64,000 bases of DNA from Chitinophaga lutea (GTDB lineage: Bacteria > Bacteroidota > Bacteroidia > Chitinophagales > Chitinophagaceae): contig NZ_RPDH01000001.1 of assembly GCF_003813775.1 (NCBI RefSeq), forward strand, positions 2,418,001 through 2,482,000, in the 5' to 3' direction. The position numbers and the translations under genes were made by a program. Each line of letters starts with the position of its first letter. Position 1 is the stretch's first letter. A model generated the notes under the pieces. The model was given only the letters and a program-made list of their open reading frames with translations. It had not been told where the DNA came from and searched no databases. Below are positions 1-8,624 of this stretch, piece by piece.

Positions 1-1250
1 TTAAAGCTGGTGCTGTCGATGGCTTTTACGGCATCGAGATAACAGCGGTGGGCAAACACCATGGCTTCGAGCAGCGAGTTGGACGCGAGGCGGTTAGCGC
101 CATGCAGCCCGGTGCTGGCACATTCCCCGGCCGCATACAGGTTACCGATGGAGGTGCGGCCGTGCTCGTCCGTTTTTATGCCGCCGCAGCTGTAGTGGGC
201 GGCGGGCGCAACGGGGATCATATCTTTTGAAATGTCGATCCCGAGGGAACGGCATTTTTCATAAATGTTCGGGAAGTGATGGATGAACTTCTCCAGGTCC
301 ATGTGCCGGCAGTCGAGGTACACATGCTCCGTACCGGTGATCTTCATCTCGCTGTCGATGGCCCTGGCCACGATGTCGCGCGGGGCGAGCGAGAGCCGTT
401 CGTCGTACCGGTGCATAAAGTCCTCGCCGTTTTTGTTGCGGAGGATGCCGCCATCGCCGCGCACCGCTTCGGTGATCAGGAAAGCGGGGCTTTCGCCGGG
501 CTGGTACAGGGCGGTGGGGTGGAACTGGATGAACTCCATGTTCTCGATCCGCCCTTTGGCGCGGTACACCATGGCCACCCCGTCGCCTGTGGCAATCACA
601 GGATTGGTGGTGGTGCGGTACACCTGCCCGTTGCCGCCGGTGGCCAGCAGCGTTACACGCGAAAGGATTTTTTCGATTTTATTGGTCTGCAGGTTGAGCA
701 CATAAATGCCGTAACATTCTATGTCCTGCGTGGATTTTGTCACCAGGTAACCAAGATGGTGCTGGGTGATGAGCTCTACCACAAAACAGTGGGTGATAAG
801 CTCTATATTGCTTTTGCGTCGAACGGCGTCGAGCAGTGCGCGTTCGATTTCGCGGCCGGTTACGTCTTTATGGTGGATCACCCTGAATTCGGAGTGGCCG
901 CCTTCTTTCCCGAGCGAGAGTTCGCCATCGGGCGCTTTGTCAAAGCGGGCGCCCCATTCGATGAGCTCGTTCACCCGTTCCGGCCCTTCCTTCACCACGA
1001 TCTCGACGATCTTTTCGTTGCAGAGGCCATCGCCGGCGATGAGGGTGTCTTCTATATGTTTTTCAAAGCTGTCGTTCTCCAGATCATTCACTACGGCCAC
1101 GCCGCCCTGCGCGTACTTCGTATTCGTCTCGTCTTCGCGCGTCTTCGTGAGGATGGTCACTTTTTTATCCGGACATTGCTCCGCCACTTTCAGTGCATAA
1201 GTGAGCCCTGCAATCCCGGAGCCTACTACCAGGAAATCTGTTTGATGCAT
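1..1250 (-). CDS. nadB: L-aspartate oxidase, C-terminus cut by window edge
   Basis: FAD enzyme that oxidises L-aspartate to iminoaspartate, the first step of de novo NAD synthesis in the cytoplasm. The 416 residues visible start with an FAD dinucleotide-binding motif (GSGIAG, G10-G15). They also include HPTALYQPG, a TEAVRGDGG block, RDIVARAI and, near the cut end, [18 protein letters not shown], all typical of the L-aspartate oxidase/succinate dehydrogenase flavoprotein family; the context and length favour NadB. The start is an ATG at 1250; the family is about 520-540 residues, so roughly the last fifth lies outside. It is 27 bp downstream of the serine hydrolase gene on the same strand. nadC, which acts later in the pathway, is in this window at 44.1 kb and not linked. 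Confidence 0.93.
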   Translation of the reverse strand, partial: MHQTDFLVVGSGIAGLTYALKVAEQCPDKKVTILTKTREDETNTKYAQGGVAVVNDLENDSFEKHIEDTLIAGDGLCNEKIVEIVVKEGPERVNELIEWGARFDKAPDGELSLGKEGGHSEFRVIHHKDVTGREIERALLDAVRRKSNIELITHCFVVELITQHHLGYLVTKSTQDIECYGIYVLNLQTNKIEKILSRVTLLATGGNGQVYRTTTNPVIATGDGVAMVYRAKGRIENMEFIQFHPTALYQPGESPAFLITEAVRGDGGILRNKNGEDFMHRYDERLSLAPRDIVARAIDSEMKITGTEHVYLDCRHMDLEKFIHHFPNIYEKCRSLGIDISKDMIPVAPAAHYSCGGIKTDEHGRTSIGNLYAAGECASTGLHGANRLASNSLLEAMVFAHRCYLDAVKAIDSTSF

Positions 1251-1277
1251 AAGGCATCAAAAATACGCAATTATGGG

Positions 1278-2903
1278 TTATTTCACCTTCGTAAAACTGA
1301 CGTTCCGGGCGCGGGAAATGGAAATTTTGAAGCCGGAGATTTTATTCTGTTCGTTCCGCTCGAAATACAGCGGGCCGTACGGCGTTTCAAACCCGTCTTT
1401 ATACTGCGGGTTGAGCGTCAGTTTTGAGTTGGCTTTCTGCACCAGCCACACGGTGGTGCCTTCTGCCTCAATAGTTACCCGGGCATCGGCCTCCTCGGAA
1501 TAATATTCCCCGGTGTAACGGGCTGCGGCACCGTCGTTATTGATGTTTGCAAAGTCGACTGCCTTGTACTGGAGGGTATCTTTTTCGGGGGTGATTTCCG
1601 AAAAGCTGCCTTCAGCAAATTCGTACACGCCGCCGCGTTCGTTTTTAAAACGGTTTTTCCCGAGGGGGTACAGCGCCGTGTTGTTGCCGGCGTAAAGCTG
1701 CCCGTTTTTGATGGATAATTTCAGTCCCCGCCCGTCGCGTGAAAACTGGTACCAGCCGGTGTAATTCCGGAGGGTTTCTTCGGGCACGGCCAGTGGCGGA
1801 ACGGCCGTCTGCGGTTTTTTCGGTTTCGGCTCGGGGATAAAAATATTGCGGGCAAGGATAAACGGAACGGTTGAGTCCCGATCGAACGCCGAGGTATTGC
1901 TCAGAAAGGCGAAGGTGAGCCCCAGTTCGGGAAAATACTCGAGGTTGGCGCGGTAGCTGGCGGTAGCGCCGCTGTGCATGATCACTTCTTTTCCGTTGAG
2001 TTTGGTGACCACCAGGCCCGCGGCATAATTGTGCGGGTTGCCGTTGTTCAGCGGCCGGGTGGTAACCTGTTTCGGGAAAAGCGAAGGGTTGCCCAGTTTC
2101 CCGGTGGTATAAAACTGCGTCCACCGCAGCAGTTCTTCGGCCGTGGTAAGCAGCCCGCCATGGCCGTACACGCTTTCATTGGGCATGTCGTTCAGGTATT
2201 TGGGGCCGATGGTGGAATAGGCCATCGCCCTGCCCGGCACCATCAGCTTGTAGCTGGAGCGCCAGATGGATTGCTGCATGCCGGCGGGATCGAAAATGGC
2301 CGGCCGTGAAAAGTCTTTCATTTCTTTGCCGGACACGCGCTGCACGATGATGGTCATCAGGGTATAGCCGGTGTTGCTGTAAATGTATTCGGCGCCGGGC
2401 ACATTGTTCAGCGTTTTCTGCCTGCAGATGATAGCCAGGGCGTCGAGATTGTCGTACGCCTTGGTACCCCGCGGCCAGCCGGCGATGGCGGCAATGCTGC
2501 CCCAGTCTTTCAACCCGCTCGTATGCTGCATCAAATGGCGGATCGTAATGAGCGTACCGTAGTCCGGCAGCTCGGGAATATACTTGTGCACTTCGTCGTC
2601 GAGCGACAGTTTTCCTTCCTGCTCCAGCAGCAGGATGGCCGCGGCGGTGAATTGTTTGCTGACGGAGCCGGCTTCGATGAGCGAGGCGGTGCTCAGCTTC
2701 ACGTTATGTTCCAGGTCCGCCAACCCCCAGGCTTTTGAAAAGATCACCTGCCCGTTGCGGCTGATAGCCATCTGCGCCCCGGGCCCGTCGGGTTTATATC
2801 TGCTGAAAGCGGCTTCTATCCTGGCTACCGTATCCTGCCAGGTCTGCGCCTGCGCACTGGTATACAGGCAGGCGGAAAATAAAAGGAGCGATAATTTTTT
2901 CAT
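1278..2903 (-). CDS. Serine hydrolase of the beta-lactamase/class C family, exported
   Basis: A 541-residue protein with an N-terminal signal peptide (residues 1-20, ending SAQAQ), so probably periplasmic or outer-membrane facing. The catalytic domain shows the SxxK motif as SVSK (S80-K83), the tyrosine motif Y175-S-N177 and a late HSG motif, as in class C beta-lactamases, D-aminopeptidases and esterases. A C-terminal extension of about 150 beta-rich residues follows, as in many Bacteroidota members. The substrate cannot be told from sequence; a peptidase or esterase role is as likely as beta-lactam hydrolysis. The ATG at 2903 overlaps the stop of the upstream membrane-protein gene by 4 bp (ATGA), which suggests translational coupling. 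In-frame sequence continues upstream to 3068, but the signal peptide fixes the start at 2903. Confidence 0.85.
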   Translation of the reverse strand: MKKLSLLLFSACLYTSAQAQTWQDTVARIEAAFSRYKPDGPGAQMAISRNGQVIFSKAWGLADLEHNVKLSTASLIEAGSVSKQFTAAAILLLEQEGKLSLDDEVHKYIPELPDYGTLITIRHLMQHTSGLKDWGSIAAIAGWPRGTKAYDNLDALAIICRQKTLNNVPGAEYIYSNTGYTLMTIIVQRVSGKEMKDFSRPAIFDPAGMQQSIWRSSYKLMVPGRAMAYSTIGPKYLNDMPNESVYGHGGLLTTAEELLRWTQFYTTGKLGNPSLFPKQVTTRPLNNGNPHNYAAGLVVTKLNGKEVIMHSGATASYRANLEYFPELGLTFAFLSNTSAFDRDSTVPFILARNIFIPEPKPKKPQTAVPPLAVPEETLRNYTGWYQFSRDGRGLKLSIKNGQLYAGNNTALYPLGKNRFKNERGGVYEFAEGSFSEITPEKDTLQYKAVDFANINNDGAAARYTGEYYSEEADARVTIEAEGTTVWLVQKANSKLTLNPQYKDGFETPYGPLYFERNEQNKISGFKISISRARNVSFTKVK

Positions 2904-3568
2904 GATGGTACGGTTTTCAGGTGTTTGATGCTGCCTTCCACAATCATCCATTGCGCAACGCCGTATGTCAGCATGACTAAAATACTGCTTGCAGGGAAGG
3001 CGGTGTAAAATTTTTCTATGGCCAGTATGGAATCCGATATCACAAACAGGAGGGCGCCCGCTACGCACAGCAGGCCGGCTTTTCCGCTCCGCCAGCCGAA
3101 CGTGCGCAGGGCCGTCAGCAGCATCAGCGAAATAACCACCGTGTACACCATCACGGCCGGTTTCAGCTCACCGAGGTAAGGGGCCAGCAGACTCACTAAT
3201 CCTACGGCATATACGATCACGCCGGCTGCGGTGGCCGCTTCGCGCCAGCTCATCCGGGCCTTTGGCCGCACCTGCAGGAAAAAAATCATGTACAGGATGT
3301 GCGCCGTCAGGAAGCTGATCAGCCCCGCCACAAAATGTTGCGGGAACAGCAGCAGTACATCGCCGCCCCACGAAAAAATGATGGCGGCAAAAATGAAGTT
3401 CCTGGCACGAAGGTGTAAGTGAGCGGCATGTGCCCAGCAAAGGAAACCCAGCACGATCATGATCAATGGTTTGGTGGCGAAGCGGGCATGGGGAATGTCG
3501 AAGGCTATCACGCAAAGGTCTGCCAGCAGCACCAGGAAGTACAGTACTGCCCAGTTTTTCGGTTGCAT
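2900..3568 (-). CDS. YhhN/TMEM86-family integral membrane protein
   Basis: A 222-residue protein made almost entirely of hydrophobic segments (about seven to eight predicted membrane helices), with the SWGGDVLLLFP and FVISDSILAI motifs characteristic of the YhhN family. Animal TMEM86 relatives are lysoplasmalogenases; the bacterial substrate is usually unknown, so the enzymatic role here is inference. I chose the ATG at 3568. A TTG at 3592 in the same frame would add eight residues and cannot be excluded. It lies 36 bp downstream of the histidine kinase and overlaps the serine hydrolase start by 4 bp, so it probably belongs to the same transcript. Confidence 0.82.
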   Translation of the reverse strand: MQPKNWAVLYFLVLLADLCVIAFDIPHARFATKPLIMIVLGFLCWAHAAHLHLRARNFIFAAIIFSWGGDVLLLFPQHFVAGLISFLTAHILYMIFFLQVRPKARMSWREAATAAGVIVYAVGLVSLLAPYLGELKPAVMVYTVVISLMLLTALRTFGWRSGKAGLLCVAGALLFVISDSILAIEKFYTAFPASSILVMLTYGVAQWMIVEGSIKHLKTVPS

Positions 3569-3604
3569 AAGATCGCGGAATTGTAGCTGCAACTTAACTC
3601 CATT

Positions 3605-4939
3605 TTAATTAGTGAGCAATACGTAAAAAGTTGTACCCTTTTCCGGGGGACTGGCCACTTTCAGCTGGCCGCCGTGCATTTGTATGATTTGCTGGGAAAG
3701 GCTGAGCCCGATGCCGGAGCCTTTCTTTTTGGTGGTAAAGAAGGGGATGAAGATCCGTTCCTGGGCTTCCGGCTCGATGCCGGGCCCGTTGTCGGTCACC
3801 TCGATGATGATCTGCTGCGCGTTGCCCATGGAGCCTTTTACCTGTATGCGCGGTTTTTCCGTATGCTCCAGCGCGTCCATGGCGTTTTTTACGAGGTTGA
3901 TGAGCACCATCTGCAATTGCGTTTCATCTGCATGAATCTCAATGTTATCTGGCGACACGTGCGCCGTATAGGTAATGCCCGCTGCCCGGATATCGGACTG
4001 CAGCAGGTTGCTCACGGAGTTGATGAGTTGTTTGAGGTTGACGTTGGTGAACTGCGGTTTGGGCAGGGTGGTGTAATCGCGGTAGGCGTTCACGAAGTTC
4101 ATGATGCCCTTGCTGCGGCTTTCGATGGTTTCGAGGGCTTCCTTGAGGTCTTCCACCGCTTCCGTCTGTTCCGGGGTGGGCCCCATGTCGTGCTCCACGA
4201 TTTCGCGCATGGTGCCGATGAGGCTCACGATGGGGGTTACGGAGTTCATGATTTCGTGGCGCAGGATCTTGGTGAGGTTCTGCCAGGCCTCGAGCTCTTT
4301 CTGCTGCAGCTCCGCATGGATGTTCTGCAGGGAAATGAGCTTTACCAGCCGCCCCTGCAAGCGCACGGTGGTGGCCTGGATGGTGAGCTGCTGCCCGTTT
4401 TGCGTGGCGTACAGCGCTTTGCTGCCCGCCGGTAGCTGCAGCAGTGTTTCCGCCAGGTCAGGGTGGGGGTGTTTCAGTTCGTCGAGGTAACGGAGGCGGT
4501 AGATGCCCATCAGCCGGAAGGCGGCGGGGTTGATGAGCTCAATTTTGCCGTCCGAGTCGAAAGACAGTACGCCGATGCTGATATGCTGGATGATGGTATC
4601 GATGTATTTGAGATTGGCCTCCCTTTCCGCCCGCGTCTGGCGGAAGGCTTCAAGCACTTCGTTGAACTGGTGGTTCAGGGCACTGAAACTCTTGCCCAGC
4701 TTATTGTCTGCGCTGAAACGGATCGAAAAGTCCTCGTACCGGATAGCCTCCAGGAACAGGGTTAATTTGCGGTTCACCCGGTTGAGGTAATAATACAAAC
4801 CGAACACCTGCACGATGATAAACGGTACGATCAGCAGGATCACCAGCTGGTAGCCGTTCCACCACAGCCAGCAGCCGGCCATGATGGTGGCGATGAGCAC
4901 CACTATCCGCAATAAAATGTTAAGGCTGAATCGGTTCAT
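3605..4939 (-). CDS. NtrB-like membrane sensor histidine kinase
   Basis: A 444-residue kinase partner of the sigma-54 regulator encoded 44 bp upstream. Two membrane helices lie within residues 8-52 with almost no periplasmic loop. They are followed by a HAMP-like linker and a PAS-like domain (about 112-205), so the signal is probably sensed in the membrane or cytoplasm. The phosphoacceptor helix reads LRHEIMNS with H228. The ATPase domain has an N box (LINLVKNAMDAL), a G1 box (VTDNGPGI) and TTKKKGSGIGLSLS. The domain set and the pairing with a sigma-54 activator fit the NtrY/NtrB type. Its control of the divergent export locus is inferred from gene position. Confidence 0.92.
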   Translation of the reverse strand: MNRFSLNILLRIVVLIATIMAGCWLWWNGYQLVILLIVPFIIVQVFGLYYYLNRVNRKLTLFLEAIRYEDFSIRFSADNKLGKSFSALNHQFNEVLEAFRQTRAEREANLKYIDTIIQHISIGVLSFDSDGKIELINPAAFRLMGIYRLRYLDELKHPHPDLAETLLQLPAGSKALYATQNGQQLTIQATTVRLQGRLVKLISLQNIHAELQQKELEAWQNLTKILRHEIMNSVTPIVSLIGTMREIVEHDMGPTPEQTEAVEDLKEALETIESRSKGIMNFVNAYRDYTTLPKPQFTNVNLKQLINSVSNLLQSDIRAAGITYTAHVSPDNIEIHADETQLQMVLINLVKNAMDALEHTEKPRIQVKGSMGNAQQIIIEVTDNGPGIEPEAQERIFIPFFTTKKKGSGIGLSLSQQIIQMHGGQLKVASPPEKGTTFYVLLTN

Positions 4940-4983
4940 GTCGTCTGGGAATATTCGTTCTTCATATCAGCGGGCACCGGGTA

Positions 4984-6330
4984 TCAGAGATTGTATTTTT
5001 CCATGCGGCGGTACAGCGCAGCCCGGCTCAGGCCCAGTTCCTTGGCGGCATCGGTGATGTTGCCGTTGCACTTTTTCAGGGCCTGCGAGATCATGTTCCG
5101 TTCCATATCTTCGAGGTTAAACCCGGTGTCGAACTGCTCGGCGGCAGCGTTCGTTTTCACGAATACGTCTTTCGGCATGAGGGTTTTGCCCTGGCAAAGA
5201 ATGACCGCTCGTTCGATGGCGTGCTGCAGCTCACGGATGTTGCCCGGCCAGTCGTATTTCTCGAGCTGGGCGATGAGCGTTTCGTGCAGGAAGGCCACGG
5301 GGCGGTTGTATTTTTTGCGGTACATGCCGAGGAAATATTCTGCCAGCGGCACGATATCTTCCACGCGGTTGCGCAGGGGCGGCAGCTGTATTTCGATGGT
5401 GTTGACGCGGTATAAAAGGTCCTGGCGGAACAGGTGCTGGGCCGCCATTTGCTGGATGTTGCGGTTGGTGGCGCAGATGAGTCGCACATCCACGGCGGCG
5501 GCTTTGTTGGAGCCCACACGCGTCACCGAACGGTTCTGCAGCACGGTGAGGAGTTTGGCCTGGAAGGGAATGGAAATATTGCCGATCTCGTCCAGGAAAA
5601 TGCTGCCGCCGTTAGCCTCTTCAAACCGCCCGCTGCGATCGTCGCGGGCATCGGTAAACGCGCCTTTCACATGGCCGAACAGCTCGCTTTCAAACAGTGA
5701 TTCGCTGAGGGCGCCAAGGTCTACGCTCACGAAAGGTTTTTCTTTCCGCTGGCTGAGGGTGTGAATGTGCCGCGCCAGCAGGTCTTTGCCCGTACCGTTT
5801 TCGCCGAGGATGAGGATGTTGGCGTCGGTACCCGCTACGCGGGATACGGTTTCCATTACTTCCTGCATGGCGGGACTGTCGCCGATCAGTACATTATCGG
5901 TATGAAGGGTGGCGCCGCCTGCCTTTTTCTCCTGTTTGGCCTGGTGGGTCAGCACCGCCGTTTGCATGGTAGCCAGCAGTTTATCGTTTTCCCAGGGTTT
6001 CAGCACAAAATCCACTGCGCCTGCTTTGATGGCGCGAACGGCCATTTCCACGTCGCCGTAGGCGGTAAACAGCACCACGGTGGCTTTGGGATTGATGTCC
6101 AGAATACGGTCCAGCCATTCAAATCCTTCTTTGCCGCTGCTGAGGTCGCGGGTGAAATTCATGTCGAGCAGAATCACATCGTACTCGAAATTGCTTACCA
6201 GGTAGGGGATCTTCTGCGGGTTCTTTTCGAAGTCCACCTGGGCGAAATGCCTTTTTAACAACAGGCGTGCTGCTCTTAATACATCCACATCATCATCAAC
6301 GATCAGGATTTTTCCTTGCTGTGTACTCAT
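4984..6330 (-). CDS. Sigma-54-dependent response regulator, NtrC type
   Basis: A 448-residue activator with three domains. The receiver has acidic residues D12-D14, phosphoacceptor D56 and K111. The AAA+ domain has Walker A GENGTGKD (176-183) and Walker B SIFLDEIG (243-250). A Fis-type helix-turn-helix ends the protein (NITDAAKELGLSRAALYRRM). The sigma-54 contact loop reads GAFTDA (223-228) rather than the textbook GAFTGA. It is the first gene of a minus-strand unit with the kinase and is divergent from the export genes. Three inverted repeats and a -24/-12-like promoter lie in the shared 311-bp region, so its likely target is the export operon, and perhaps its own gene. Confidence 0.94.
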   Translation of the reverse strand: MSTQQGKILIVDDDVDVLRAARLLLKRHFAQVDFEKNPQKIPYLVSNFEYDVILLDMNFTRDLSSGKEGFEWLDRILDINPKATVVLFTAYGDVEMAVRAIKAGAVDFVLKPWENDKLLATMQTAVLTHQAKQEKKAGGATLHTDNVLIGDSPAMQEVMETVSRVAGTDANILILGENGTGKDLLARHIHTLSQRKEKPFVSVDLGALSESLFESELFGHVKGAFTDARDDRSGRFEEANGGSIFLDEIGNISIPFQAKLLTVLQNRSVTRVGSNKAAAVDVRLICATNRNIQQMAAQHLFRQDLLYRVNTIEIQLPPLRNRVEDIVPLAEYFLGMYRKKYNRPVAFLHETLIAQLEKYDWPGNIRELQHAIERAVILCQGKTLMPKDVFVKTNAAAEQFDTGFNLEDMERNMISQALKKCNGNITDAAKELGLSRAALYRRMEKYNL

Positions 6331-6500
6331 CGGTATTTTGTTTCCTTGGTTAGCAAATACTGCAAATCATATTCCGTTCCGGCGGGTTATGCCGGAAAGC
6401 CGGGGTGGTTGAACGGCCCAAAACGGCCCCGGAAGCAATATTAAACAAAGATTTTTTTGATTCGGGGGTTATTTTGAGGCGGGGCGGGAGGGCTGTTTTG

Positions 6501-6569
6501 TGTCCGGAAACGGACACCGCCTGTCCGCTTTGGAACAGGCCGCCCATTGGGCGTTTCCGCCAAATGGGC
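6501..6569. promoter_or_regulatory. Three abutting inverted repeats, candidate enhancer for the NtrC-type regulator
   Basis: Site 1 (6501-6516) is a perfect palindrome, TGTCCG-GAAA-CGGACA. Site 2 (6519-6540) is GCCTGTCC-N6-GAACAGGC, 8-bp arms with one mismatch. Site 3 (6542-6569) has 12-bp arms with one mismatch around TTTC (GCCCATTGGGCG / CGCCAAATGGGC). Centres are at 6508.5, 6529.5 and 6555.5, that is 21 and 26 bp apart. They lie about 70-120 bp upstream of the predicted transcription start, the usual range for sigma-54 enhancer sites. Binding by the divergent regulator is inference. Confidence 0.7.
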
Positions 6570-6601
6570 CATGGTGCGTAATCTGGCTCTTTGGCATGGC
6601 T

Positions 6602-6616
6602 TGGCACATGGATTGG
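6602..6616 (+). promoter_or_regulatory. Candidate sigma-54 (-24/-12) promoter of the export operon
   Basis: TGGCAC-N5-TTGG matches the sigma-54 consensus TGGCAC-N5-TTGC except for the last base of the -12 element. Transcription would start near 6628, leaving a leader of about 14 nt before the ATG at 6642. An overlapping alternative just upstream (TGGCAT with a GC one base too close) fits less well. The GC to GG change at -12 is a real weakness of the call. Confidence 0.55.
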
Positions 6617-6641
6617 GTATTTGTCCGCAGCAATTACAATC

Positions 6642-7889
6642 ATGGATAGACAACTCAAAAAGAAATACTGGAACAAACAACGCATTTTTCTCGTTGGCGG
6701 AGGTGGCGTGCTGGTACTGCTCGTTTTATGGAGCTTCATTTTTGCCGACAAAAGAAGCAAGCTGAATGTTGAAAAAGACAAGATCACGATCTCTACCGTA
6801 ACGCAGGGGTCGTTCGACGAATATATCGTGGTGACGGCAGTGGTGCATCCGCTCAAAACCATCCGCCTCGACGCCATCGAGGGCGGGTATGTGGCCCGCA
6901 AGTTCCTCGAAGGGGGCAGCATGGTAAAACAGGGCGATTCCATCCTCCGCCTCGAAAACCAGCGGCTGATGATGGAGTTTGTAAACAGGGAAACGGAAAT
7001 GTACCGCCTGCTGAACGAATTGCAGAACACCCGCCTGCGTTTGCGCCAGGACCGTTTTGCCCTCGAAAAGACGCTCAGCGACCTCGATTACCAGGTAGAC
7101 CAGGCCAAAGACCTGTTCGACCGGAACCACAAACTGTTCAAAGACAAGGTGATCGCCGAGCAGGAGTATCTGAGATCCAAGCGTGATTATGAAAAACTGA
7201 CGCGCCAGCGAGAAATCGAAGTGAAATCGCAGGCTTACCAGATCGACAACTCTCAAACGCAGATCTCCCAGCTGGAAGGGACCATTGCCAGAACGCAGCG
7301 GAACCTGTCGCTGATGAAGGAGAACCTCAATAACCTGGTGGTGCGTGCCCCGGTAGACGGCCAGCTGTCGTCTATCAACGTGGAAGTGGGCACCAGCATT
7401 TCCGCCGGCCAGAACATCGGCCAGATCGACGATCTCAACGGTTTCAAGATGCGCGCGGAAGTGGACGAACATTACATTTCACGTGTATTTGCCGGCCTGA
7501 AGGCCAATTTCGAGTTCAACGGCAAAAACAACGACATGGTGATATCCAAAGTATATCCCGAAGTGAAAAACGGGCGGTTTGAAGTAGATATGAATTTTTC
7601 TTCCGGAGCACCTGAAGGGATCCGTCGCGGCCAATCCTCTCCTATCCGCCTCGAATTAGGGAAGTCGTCTTCAGCTCTCTTACTGCCGGTGGGCGGGTTC
7701 TTTTCAGATACCGGGGGAAACTGGGTGTACGTAGTGGAAAAAGGCGGAAAGCGTGCGGTGAAGCGCAACATTTCGCTGGGCCGCAAAAACCCGGTATATT
7801 TCGAAGTGCTCGAAGGGCTGAACCCCGGCGAGCAGGTGATCACATCGCCCTATGAGAATTTCGGCAACAAGGAAGTGCTGGAGTTTTAA
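6642..7889 (+). CDS. HlyD/MacA-type periplasmic adaptor of an ABC exporter
   Basis: A 415-residue membrane-fusion protein: short cytoplasmic tail, one membrane anchor (about 15-35), a lipoyl/barrel-sandwich half (GGYVARKFLEGGSMVKQGD), a long alpha-helical hairpin (about 115-225, Q- and R-rich coiled coil), the second lipoyl half (VVRAPVDGQLSS) and a beta-barrel/membrane-proximal region. It should bridge an inner-membrane transporter and an outer-membrane TolC-type channel. The ATG at 6642 is preferred over upstream in-frame starts because it gives a normal MDRQLKKK tail before the anchor. It is the first gene after the candidate sigma-54 promoter and 34 bp before the ATPase gene. Confidence 0.9.
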   Translation: MDRQLKKKYWNKQRIFLVGGGGVLVLLVLWSFIFADKRSKLNVEKDKITISTVTQGSFDEYIVVTAVVHPLKTIRLDAIEGGYVARKFLEGGSMVKQGDSILRLENQRLMMEFVNRETEMYRLLNELQNTRLRLRQDRFALEKTLSDLDYQVDQAKDLFDRNHKLFKDKVIAEQEYLRSKRDYEKLTRQREIEVKSQAYQIDNSQTQISQLEGTIARTQRNLSLMKENLNNLVVRAPVDGQLSSINVEVGTSISAGQNIGQIDDLNGFKMRAEVDEHYISRVFAGLKANFEFNGKNNDMVISKVYPEVKNGRFEVDMNFSSGAPEGIRRGQSSPIRLELGKSSSALLLPVGGFFSDTGGNWVYVVEKGGKRAVKRNISLGRKNPVYFEVLEGLNPGEQVITSPYENFGNKEVLEF

Positions 7890-7923
7890 CCTTAACCAAT
7901 CCAATCACAAACAAACAACAACA

Positions 7924-8613
7924 ATGATCAGAACAGTCAATTTACAGAAGCTCTTTACGACCGAAGAAGTGGAAACTACGGCGCTGAACGGTATTTATAT
8001 GGAAGTGCAGGACGGCGAGTTTGTAGCCATCATGGGTCCCTCCGGTTGCGGTAAATCCACCCTGCTTAATATCCTGGGGTTGCTCGACAACCCGTCAGAC
8101 GGCGAATATCATTTCTGGGGCCAGGAAGTGGCGCGCATGAGCGAACGTCAGCGTGCCCAGCTGCGGAAAGGCGCCATCGGGTTCGTGTTCCAGAGCTTTA
8201 ACCTCATCGACGAGCTGACTGTTTTTGAAAATGTGGAGCTGCCGCTGCTGTACCTGAAAGTACCTGCCAGCGAAAGGAAAAAAAGGGTGGAGGAAGTGCT
8301 CGAAAGAATGAACATCATGCACCGCCGCAATCACTTCCCCCAGCAACTGTCTGGCGGCCAGCAGCAGCGTGTGGCCATCGCCCGCGCCGTAGTGGCCAAA
8401 CCGAAACTGATCCTCGCGGACGAACCGACGGGTAACCTCGACTCCACTAACGGGGAAGAAGTGATGAAACTGCTGCAGGAGCTCAACGATGCCGGTACCA
8501 CCCTGATCATGGTAACCCACTCCCCCTACGACGCCGGTTTCGCCCACCGCATCGTCAACCTCTTCGACGGTAAAGTCGTTACGGAAAACATCAAAGAACA
8601 ATTTCACGTATAA
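7924..8613 (+). CDS. ABC transporter ATPase, MacB/LolD type
   Basis: A 229-residue stand-alone nucleotide-binding subunit. Walker A is GPSGCGKST (38-46), the Q loop FQSF, the signature [14 protein letters not shown] (from 142), Walker B LILADE (162-167), the D-loop region GNLDS and the switch histidine is in VTHS. All catalytic motifs are intact. It should power the FtsX-type permeases encoded immediately downstream, which lack ATPase domains of their own. The first permease gene begins 11 bp after its stop. Confidence 0.94.
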   Translation: MIRTVNLQKLFTTEEVETTALNGIYMEVQDGEFVAIMGPSGCGKSTLLNILGLLDNPSDGEYHFWGQEVARMSERQRAQLRKGAIGFVFQSFNLIDELTVFENVELPLLYLKVPASERKKRVEEVLERMNIMHRRNHFPQQLSGGQQQRVAIARAVVAKPKLILADEPTGNLDSTNGEEVMKLLQELNDAGTTLIMVTHSPYDAGFAHRIVNLFDGKVVTENIKEQFHV

Positions 8614-8624
8614 CCCGCTGCCCT

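Noticed and set aside
276..1427. Long open frame on the plus strand opposite nadB
   Set aside because: It is the antisense shadow of nadB and runs on into the serine hydrolase gene; its product has no family features, while the minus strand encodes a clear flavoprotein.
6593..6607. Alternative sigma-54 promoter TGGCAT followed by GGC
   Set aside because: The GG and GC elements are one base too close; the downstream TGGCAC-N5-TTGG has correct spacing.
6350..7030. Minus-strand open frame across the divergent control region
   Set aside because: It overlaps the adaptor gene and the palindrome array, and its translation is low-complexity with no start signal.
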